Below are positions 18,601 through 25,606 of a DNA stretch of 64,000 bases, in pieces. Source of the DNA: an uncultured Christensenella sp. (GTDB taxonomy: Bacteria; Bacillota; Clostridia; Christensenellales; Borkfalkiaceae); assembly GCA_910585785.1 (NCBI GenBank), contig CAJUEV010000003.1, forward strand, positions 121,460 through 185,459, written 5' to 3'. Under the pieces are notes generated by a model. The model was given only the letters and a program-made list of their open reading frames with translations. It searched no databases and had not been told where the DNA came from. Every line of letters begins with the position of its first letter. Position 1 is the stretch's first letter. The translations under genes were made by a program, and so were the position numbers.

Positions 18601-19697
18601 CGGACGTTGCAAGGCTTTCTTCCAATGAAGAAATTTTCAAACTTATGGACGAAGGCAAAATTGACTATATAGTTTATACGGGTAAAACGGACGTAGAATC
18701 TATTTCAAACTATATAAGTTTGCATCATCACGCGATTTTACTTGGAATAACAGTTTTAACATCGCTTGATACCGCAAATGCGCTTGCGGATTGCGTTGCG
18801 GGCAGGTATAATCAGTTTAACACCGAACTTGTGGACATTAACAACCTGCGCAAATCAAAACTTAAACTTGCGTTTTCTAAAATGCACAGTTGCGGTAACG
18901 ACTATATTTTCTTCAATAATATGAACGGTGAAATCACCTGTCCGGAATCTATTGCAATAAACTTTTCAGACAGGCATTACGCAATAGGCGCCGACGGCGT
19001 GGTTATGATTGAAAAATCTTCCGTAGCGGATGCAAAAATGCGCGTGTTCAACCGCGACGGCAGCGACGGCGGAATGGCGGCAAACCCGTTGAGAGGGGTG
19101 GCGAAGTATCTTTTCGATAAGGGAATTACAGGCGAAAATCTTACGGTTGAAACTTGTAACGGGGTAAAAGAGTTGTCGCTTATTTCGTTTAACGGTAAAG
19201 CAAGTTCGGTTTCCGTCAATCTGGGAAAACCCGTTTTCGACGGCGCGAAAATACCTTCCGCTTTACAGGGCGAAATAATAGGAAAAACCGTAAACTTCGG
19301 CGGAAACGATTATTGCGTTACGCTTGTAAACGTCGGAAATCCGCACTGCGTTATTTTCTGCGACAAGGTTGAGGATGTTGATTTGGACGCGCTGGGGCTT
19401 GCCGTTTCAGAATCCGGACTTTTCCCCAACGGGATTTTTGTTGAATGCGTAAGAGTTGTAAATAATCTTACGGTAAAAACGCGCGTTTGGGAGAAGGGGA
19501 ACGGTGAAACTTTGTCTTGCGGAACTGCGGCGGTTGCCGCGGCGGTCGCTTCGGTTGTAAACGGACATTGCTCGTACGGAGAGGTAATAACCGTAAAACT
19601 TAAAGGCGGAGATTTATTTGTAAAGTACGACAAGGACGGCGAAGTTTTGCTTGACGGAGCGGTAAGACTTTCGTTTGAAGGCTCTATTGAAATTTAA
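15648..19697 (+). CDS. carB: carbamoyl-phosphate synthase large chain fused to a DapF-like domain
   Basis: Residues 1 to about 1070 are a complete CarB: two ATP-grasp halves (starting [21 protein letters not shown] and [21 protein letters not shown]) and the MGS-like allosteric domain (about 945-1065). The same frame continues into about 275 residues of diaminopimelate epimerase fold ([13 protein letters not shown] near 1077). The second catalytic cysteine is kept ([14 protein letters not shown], Cys 1291). At the first site the family's MCGN-x-x-RC reads MAANPLRG, so Cys is replaced by Ala 1144. CarB should be active; classical DAP epimerase activity is doubtful. No stop or frameshift lies at the junction. 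Ribosome binding site AAGGAGAG. Confidence 0.93.
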   Translation: [1349 protein letters not shown]

Positions 19698-19699
19698 AT

Positions 19700-20827
19700 A
19701 TGATTTACCTTGACAATGCGGCTACGACAAAACCTGATGAAAATTGTCTTAAATTAGCCGAAAAATATTTATATACCGACTTTTATAACCCTTCCGCGTT
19801 ATACGCGGAAGGGTATGGCGTTCAGCTTGCGTTGAAAGAAGCGCGTAAAAATATACTTAAAACAATTGCGGATTGCGAGCGTTTTGATTTGATTTTTACT
19901 TCCTGCGGAACGGAAGCCGACAACCACGCGCTGTTTTGCGGGGGGAAGCGCGGCAACGTGATAACAACCGAGGGCGAACATTCTGCGGTTATTTCTTGCG
20001 TAAACGAGTTGAAGCAACGCGGAATCGAAGTTAGATTTGCACGTTTGAACGGTGACGGCAGCGTCAATTTTGAACACCTTTTAAGCCTTGTGGATGAAAA
20101 AACTTCGTTGGTTTCGGTTATACACGTCGGCAATGAAACGGGCGCGATAAACGACATTTTAAAAATTTCGGCGGCAATCAAGTCAAAAAATAAGTATACG
20201 CTTTTTCATTCGGACGGAGTTCAGGCTTTTGGTAAAATTCCTTTCAGAATGTCCGAAAATATAGATTTATATTCAGTAAGCGCGCACAAAATAGGTGGAA
20301 TAAAAGGGTGCGGAGCGCTGTTTAAGCGCAAAAATCTTGTTTTAAAGCCGCACGTTTACGGCGGAGGACAGGAAAACGGTTATCGTAGCGGTACGGAAAA
20401 CATATTCGGCATAAAAAATTTTGAATTTGCGGCGCATCGCAAGTATTCTGAAATTAAAGAAAACTTTGATAAAGTAAAAAAACTGAGCGATACGATGTGG
20501 GAAAGGCTGGATAAGTCGCTTTTTGTAAGAATTTCGGGTGAAAATTGTTCGCCGTACATTTTGACGGTAGGGGCAAGCGGAGTACGCGGCGAAACCATAA
20601 TGCACGACGCGAACGATTTGGGTTTGATAGTAGGAAACGGCTCTGCTTGCGCTTCAAACGAAAAAAAGAGATATTCGCGCACAATTTTGGCTTGCGGAGT
20701 AAACGAAAGCCTTGCTGACGGTATTTTGAGGTTGAGTTTTTCTTTCGAAAATACCATTGAAGAAGTGGTTGCTGCGGCGGAAATACTAAATAAAGCGGTT
20801 AAATACAGAAAAGATATGATGGCGTAA
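19700..20827 (+). CDS. cysteine desulfurase (NifS/IscS family)
   Basis: PLP enzyme that takes sulfur from cysteine as a persulfide. It begins MIYLDNAATTKPDE. The PLP-binding lysine is in SVSAHKIGGIKGCG (Lys about 196) and the sulfur-carrying cysteine is in GNGSACASNEKKRYS (Cys about 317). It lies 1 base before thiI, the NifZ-ThiI pairing known from Bacillus, so its main client is probably tRNA 4-thiouridine synthesis. It starts 2 bases after carB. The ribosome binding site is weak, so coupling is likely. Confidence 0.92.
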   Translation: MIYLDNAATTKPDENCLKLAEKYLYTDFYNPSALYAEGYGVQLALKEARKNILKTIADCERFDLIFTSCGTEADNHALFCGGKRGNVITTEGEHSAVISCVNELKQRGIEVRFARLNGDGSVNFEHLLSLVDEKTSLVSVIHVGNETGAINDILKISAAIKSKNKYTLFHSDGVQAFGKIPFRMSENIDLYSVSAHKIGGIKGCGALFKRKNLVLKPHVYGGGQENGYRSGTENIFGIKNFEFAAHRKYSEIKENFDKVKKLSDTMWERLDKSLFVRISGENCSPYILTVGASGVRGETIMHDANDLGLIVGNGSACASNEKKRYSRTILACGVNESLADGILRLSFSFENTIEEVVAAAEILNKAVKYRKDMMA

Positions 20828-20828
20828 T

Positions 20829-21983
20829 ATGGAAAAAGTAGTTATAATAAGGTATTCTGAAATACATTTAAAGGGTAAAAACAGAGGATATTTTGAAAGG
20901 GTATTTTCACAAAATATCGAAAAATCGTTAAAGGGAGTGAAGCACGAAACACATCGTTTAAGCGGAAGATACCTGATTGAAGGTTTTGACGAGTGGGAAA
21001 CGGAAGTTATTTTAGACAAACTTAAACGCGTTTTCGGCATACATTCGTATAGCGTGGCGTTGAAAACGGCTTCCGATATGCAGCATATTTTTGCCGCTGC
21101 AAAGGAGGTTTGCTCGATTAGCGGAAGTTTTAAAGTTGTTTCGCACAGGGCGGACAAGTCTTTTCCGCTTAATTCAATGCAAATAAGCGCGGAAATCGGA
21201 GGCAGGTTGCTTTCCGAAAACAAAAATATAAGCGTAGACGTTCATAATCCGCAGTTTACAATAAATATAGACGTGCGCGAAAACGGAACTACGCTTGTTT
21301 TTAACGAGTTTTTTAAAGGCGCCGGCGGGATGCCTGTCGGAACTTCCGGCAAAGGGTTGTTGCTGATTTCTGGCGGAATAGACAGTCCTGTCGCGGGGCA
21401 TATGATTGCAAAGCGCGGTATGAGTTTGGAGTGTATACACTACCACAGCTATCCATATACAAATTTGCAGGCGCGCGACAAGGTGATAGAGCTTGCGGGA
21501 GTGTTGGCAAAATATACTTGCGGAATAAAACTGCACATAGTTTCGGTCACGCATATTCAGGAAGAAATTCACAAAAAATGCAACGGCGAATATATGGTTA
21601 CCATTTTACGCCGCTTTATGATGAGAATTGCCGAAAAAATAGCGGCAAGATGCGGCGCGCAATGTCTAATCACCGGCGAAAGTCTGGGGCAGGTTGCAAG
21701 CCAGACGATAGAGGGGATGACGTCTTCAAACAGCGTAATTGATAATTTGCCTGTTTTAAGACCGCTTTGCGGATTTGATAAAGACGAAATTATAGAAAGA
21801 AGCCGCAATATCGGCGCCTATGAAATCTCAATCCAACCATTTGAAGATTGTTGCACGGTATTTTTGCCTAAACATCCTGTAATTAAACCGTCGCTTAAAA
21901 CGGTTATTGAGGAAGAAGAAAAACTTGACGTGCAGGCGCTTTTGAATGAAGCGTTGTCTTCCGTAGAAACGGTTGTTTTATAA
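20829..21983 (+). CDS. thiI: tRNA 4-thiouridine synthase ThiI
   Basis: Uses persulfide sulfur and ATP to make s4U8 in tRNA. An N-terminal ferredoxin-like/THUMP region (about 1-165) precedes the adenylation PP-loop LLISGGIDSPVAGHM (about 178). GESLGQVASQT and FEDCCTVFLPKHP match the family. There is no C-terminal rhodanese domain (384 residues), as in Bacillus ThiI. Such forms rely on the neighbouring desulfurase, which is encoded directly upstream. The last bases overlap the convergent PBP gene. Confidence 0.95.
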   Translation: MEKVVIIRYSEIHLKGKNRGYFERVFSQNIEKSLKGVKHETHRLSGRYLIEGFDEWETEVILDKLKRVFGIHSYSVALKTASDMQHIFAAAKEVCSISGSFKVVSHRADKSFPLNSMQISAEIGGRLLSENKNISVDVHNPQFTINIDVRENGTTLVFNEFFKGAGGMPVGTSGKGLLLISGGIDSPVAGHMIAKRGMSLECIHYHSYPYTNLQARDKVIELAGVLAKYTCGIKLHIVSVTHIQEEIHKKCNGEYMVTILRRFMMRIAEKIAARCGAQCLITGESLGQVASQTIEGMTSSNSVIDNLPVLRPLCGFDKDEIIERSRNIGAYEISIQPFEDCCTVFLPKHPVIKPSLKTVIEEEEKLDVQALLNEALSSVETVVL

Positions 21984-24200
21984 ATCAAACCAATCTTTTT
22001 TAACAATATCTGGTATTTTGTCTTGAACGGACGAGCCGTTTTTGTTTAAATTTACCGCGGGCAGGGTTATTTCCTGTCCGTATATTTTTTTTGTGCCGTC
22101 GTCAAAGTAGGGAGTTACCGAATAGACATAAACGCCTTCCGCAGGTGCGTCAGTAAACGTTTTCGTCAGTTTTCCGTCGTAAATTGTTTCTATTTTGCTG
22201 CCGTTTTGTCTTTTTATTAAATATGAGTAGTACTTCGCGTGACATAATTCAATATTTACGGTATTGTTTTTTACTGAAATGGTTGGCATTGTAATTGACG
22301 GAGAAGAAAATTTTGAGGAAATTTCCTTCGGTTCGTTTCCCGTCAGCACCTTTACGTTTAAAACATTCAGTTTAGGGGAAAGGGGGTCGGCTTTTATTGT
22401 TTTATTGTTTTCGTAATAATCCTCCGCGTCGATGCCTACGGTAGAGGTTCCTGCGGAAATTTCAAGTTTTTCGGGAGAGCGCTGTGCATACAATTTGCCT
22501 AAAATTTGTTTGGATATTTCGCAGCAGTTATTTCCGCCCGTAACTTTAAGTCGCTTGTTGTCCTTGTCGCCAAGCCAAACTCCGATACAGTGCGAAGAAG
22601 TATAGGCAACGGAGTAAGCGTCGGTATTGCCTTCTTGATTTCCGCAAGTTCCGGTTTTTGCCGCAACGTCGTAATTAAAGCAATTAAGTTTTTTTGCAGT
22701 CCCGCTTTTTGCTGTTTCCATAAGGATTTCATTCATTAAAGAGCATACGCCTTCCGAAAATACCCGCGATTTTGACGTTTCGGCTTCGTATAAAATTTTT
22801 CCGTTCTTATCCGTTATTCTTTTTATAAAGCGGGAAGGAGAATATACCCCGCCTGCGGAAAATACCGAATATCTGTCGGCAATTTCTTTAAGGCTTAACC
22901 CGTACTTCATACCTCCAAGAGCAACTGACAGGTTGCGTTCTTCGTCGTCGAGGGCGATATTCATTTTTGAAAGGTATTTTTCGGCTGTTTTTACGGTAAG
23001 CGAATTAAGCGTTTTAACGGCGGGCACGTTTAAACTGCTTTTAATACAGTCCGTTACGGAAACATAGCCGTGATATTTTTTGTCGTAATTTTCGGGGGAG
23101 TAGCCGTTGAAATTTATTTTTTCGTCAAGTATTTTTGTAAACGGGCTAAGCATTTTTTCTTCAAAAGCAGGGGCGTAAACCATAAACGGCTTAACCGTTG
23201 ACCCCGGTTGTCTTTTTGCGCCGTTTATTGTGGATTTATACGCGCTTACTCCGCCGCTTGCCGACGTTATAATAACGGAATTATCGCATTCGTAATTTAG
23301 TTGCTCGACATAACTTTGCAAGTCGGCGTTTAAATAGGTGTAAACCGAACAACTGTTTTTAAGATTATAAAAATCAGCGTTTATTTCGTCCAATTCGTCG
23401 AAAATGCCGTTTAAATAGTCCGTATATTTGCCTTTTTGCAAAGTTTTTTTTGCGTTGAGCGGTTCGTTTGTCGCAGTTGCGTATTCTTCTGGCTTTATAA
23501 ACCCGCAGTCCAGCATTGCTTTTAGTACAAGGTTTCTGCGTTGCAAACTTTTTTCGGGATTTTTGAAGGGGGAATAGTTGTTGGGTGAGGACAGCAAGCC
23601 GACAAGGGTTGCGCTTTCCGTAAGCGAAAGATTTTCTGCCTTTTTGTCAAAATAAAATTCCGCCGCGCTTTGCAATCCGTAGCAGTTGTGACCGAAGTAA
23701 ATGGTATTTAAATACATTTCAAGTATTTCGTCTTTTGAATACCTTTTTTCCAATTGTTTTGTAAGCTTAATTTCGTTTAACTTTCTTTTTATGGTTTTTT
23801 CCTGAGAAAGATGGGTGTTTTTTATCAATTGCTGGCTTATTGTTGACGCACCTTCTTTAAATGAGCGCGATATAATGTTTTTGTAAAGCGCCTTAAACAT
23901 TCTTTTATAGTTGAGCCCGTTGTGCGAATAAAACGTTCTGTCTTCGGACGCTATAAAGGCGTTTACCGTATGTTTATTAAGCGTGCTTAAAATCACGCTT
24001 TTTCTGTTGCCGGATACGTTTGCGCTGGTAATTTCGTTTCCGTTTTCGTCGTATATCAAAATGCTTTGGTTGGGGTTGATAAGCCTGCTTTCGTCAAGCA
24101 CGGCGTCTTTGGTCAATATAAAATAAGTTGTCAAAAGCGCGGTCGCAACCGTCAACATACTCAAAAATATAACAAGCAAAACTTTAAAAATCTTAGACAT
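21978..24200 (-). CDS. class A penicillin-binding protein (transglycosylase/transpeptidase)
   Basis: Bifunctional peptidoglycan synthase. One N-terminal membrane anchor (about 7-30) is followed by a GT51 glycosyltransferase domain with EDRTFYSHNGLNYKRM, EGASTISQQLIKN and KRKLNEIKLTKQLEKRYSK. The penicillin-binding domain has Ser-x-x-Lys in PGSTVKPF (about 335), SLN in SSLNVPAVK and KTG in AAKTGTCGN (about 516). A fibronectin-like C-terminal tail ends the 740 residues. There is no Shine-Dalgarno sequence before the ATG (AAATACTAACTATAATG). It is divergent from miaB. Confidence 0.93.
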   Translation of the reverse strand: MSKIFKVLLVIFLSMLTVATALLTTYFILTKDAVLDESRLINPNQSILIYDENGNEITSANVSGNRKSVILSTLNKHTVNAFIASEDRTFYSHNGLNYKRMFKALYKNIISRSFKEGASTISQQLIKNTHLSQEKTIKRKLNEIKLTKQLEKRYSKDEILEMYLNTIYFGHNCYGLQSAAEFYFDKKAENLSLTESATLVGLLSSPNNYSPFKNPEKSLQRRNLVLKAMLDCGFIKPEEYATATNEPLNAKKTLQKGKYTDYLNGIFDELDEINADFYNLKNSCSVYTYLNADLQSYVEQLNYECDNSVIITSASGGVSAYKSTINGAKRQPGSTVKPFMVYAPAFEEKMLSPFTKILDEKINFNGYSPENYDKKYHGYVSVTDCIKSSLNVPAVKTLNSLTVKTAEKYLSKMNIALDDEERNLSVALGGMKYGLSLKEIADRYSVFSAGGVYSPSRFIKRITDKNGKILYEAETSKSRVFSEGVCSLMNEILMETAKSGTAKKLNCFNYDVAAKTGTCGNQEGNTDAYSVAYTSSHCIGVWLGDKDNKRLKVTGGNNCCEISKQILGKLYAQRSPEKLEISAGTSTVGIDAEDYYENNKTIKADPLSPKLNVLNVKVLTGNEPKEISSKFSSPSITMPTISVKNNTVNIELCHAKYYSYLIKRQNGSKIETIYDGKLTKTFTDAPAEGVYVYSVTPYFDDGTKKIYGQEITLPAVNLNKNGSSVQDKIPDIVKKDWFDL

Positions 24201-24243
24201 TATAGTTAGTATTTATAAAATTTTATTATTGTTGCAAATTTTA

Positions 24244-24272
24244 TTGAAAAAATCTTAAAAAAATTGTATAAT
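24244..24272 (+). promoter_or_regulatory. promoter of miaB-mutS-mutL-miaA-ynbB, giving a near-leaderless mRNA
   Basis: TTGAAA (24244-24249), 17 bases, TATAAT (24267-24272). The miaB ATG is at 24281, only 8 bases after the -10. Transcription should therefore start at or within about 3 bases of the start codon. No ribosome binding site is present. Confidence 0.65.
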
Positions 24273-24280
24273 CGGAATAT

Positions 24281-25600
24281 ATGACCAAGTATTATCACAT
24301 AACCACTTACGGCTGTCAGATGAACGTGCACGAATCCGAAAAAATAGCGGGAATTTTGTCCGAATTGGGATACACCGCTTGCGACGATATAGAGCAGAGC
24401 GATATAGCCGTTTTTAATACCTGTTGCATAAGAGAAAACGCCGAAAACCACGCTTTCGGCAATATAGGAATGCTTAAAAAACTTAAAGCAAAAAAGCGGG
24501 ATATGATAATCGCCGTAGGCGGGTGCCTTACCCAGCAAATGGGCAAAGCGGACGATTTACATACAAAATTCCCCTACGTTGATATTATTTTCGGGACGCA
24601 CAATCTGGGCGATTTAAAAAATTTGATTTTGAAAAAGCGCGGACAAAAGCGCGCCGTTATTGAAATAGCCGAGAGCGAGGGGGAAATTTGCGAAGGTGAA
24701 AACCCGCTTAGGACAAGCTTCCCCAATGCGTGGATAAATATAACATACGGTTGCAATAATTTTTGCAGTTATTGTATTGTTCCGTACGTCCGCGGGAGAG
24801 AGCGTTCGCGCCGCTCGGAAAATATTATTAAAGAGGCGGAAGAGCTTATAGAGCAAGGCTATAAGGAAATTACGCTTTTAGGTCAAAACGTAAATTCTTA
24901 TGCAAACGGAACGGATGATTTGTCTTTCCCGGAATTGTTGAAAAAAATAGCCGCGATAGACGGTAAATTCCGCCTGAGGTTTATGACGAGCCATCCGAAA
25001 GATTTTTCGGAAGAACTAGCAAAAGTAATTGCGGAAAACCGTAAAATATGCCGTCTTGTGCATTTGCCGGTGCAAAGCGGTTCGGACTCGGTTTTGCGCG
25101 CTATGAACAGGAAATACACTTCCGCAGATTATTTGAAAAAGTTGGAAATCCTAAAAAAATACGTCCCCGATTGCGCGGTAACTACCGATTTGATAGTAGG
25201 GTTTCCCAATGAAAGCGAGGAAGACTTTGCCGCAACTTTAAATCTTGTAAAAAAAGCGGAATTTGCTTCCGCGTTTACGTTTGTTTATTCCAAAAGGGAA
25301 GGTACGGTTGCCGCGCGTATGGAAGGGCAAATTCCGGAAGACATTTCAAAATCGCGCATTATGCGGCTGGTTGAAGCGGTAAACGCGCAAACAAGAGAGC
25401 AAACGGCGCGTTACGTAGGCAAGACGGTTGAAGTGCTTTGCGAGGATTACGACGCCAAGCGTGAAAAATATCTCGGTAGGGACGAATACGGCAGAATGGC
25501 TTATTTCGCAAGTGAAAAAAACGTTATAGGCGAGTTTGTAAACGTTAAAATTTCTGGCGCAAACGGGGTTTCTTTGAAGGGCGAAATAGTAAAGGGGTAA
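24281..25600 (+). CDS. miaB: tRNA-2-methylthio-N6-dimethylallyladenosine synthase
   Basis: Radical-SAM methylthiotransferase acting on i6A37 of tRNA. It completes the modification begun by MiaA, encoded downstream. The N-terminal cluster cysteines are in TYGCQMNVHESE, NTCCIRENAE and VGGCLTQ. The radical SAM motif is CNNFCSYC (about 158-165), and a C-terminal TRAM domain follows. At 439 residues it is normal. The start is firm because TTYGCQMN must be near the N-terminus, which makes the missing leader notable. Confidence 0.96.
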   Translation: MTKYYHITTYGCQMNVHESEKIAGILSELGYTACDDIEQSDIAVFNTCCIRENAENHAFGNIGMLKKLKAKKRDMIIAVGGCLTQQMGKADDLHTKFPYVDIIFGTHNLGDLKNLILKKRGQKRAVIEIAESEGEICEGENPLRTSFPNAWINITYGCNNFCSYCIVPYVRGRERSRRSENIIKEAEELIEQGYKEITLLGQNVNSYANGTDDLSFPELLKKIAAIDGKFRLRFMTSHPKDFSEELAKVIAENRKICRLVHLPVQSGSDSVLRAMNRKYTSADYLKKLEILKKYVPDCAVTTDLIVGFPNESEEDFAATLNLVKKAEFASAFTFVYSKREGTVAARMEGQIPEDISKSRIMRLVEAVNAQTREQTARYVGKTVEVLCEDYDAKREKYLGRDEYGRMAYFASEKNVIGEFVNVKISGANGVSLKGEIVKG

Positions 25601-25606
25601 AATTTT

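Noticed and set aside
18850..18900. Missing stop between carB and dapF as a sequencing error
   Set aside because: The junction reads smoothly in one frame, with no homopolymer or leftover ribosome binding site and start codon. A true fusion is the simpler reading, though read data could test it.
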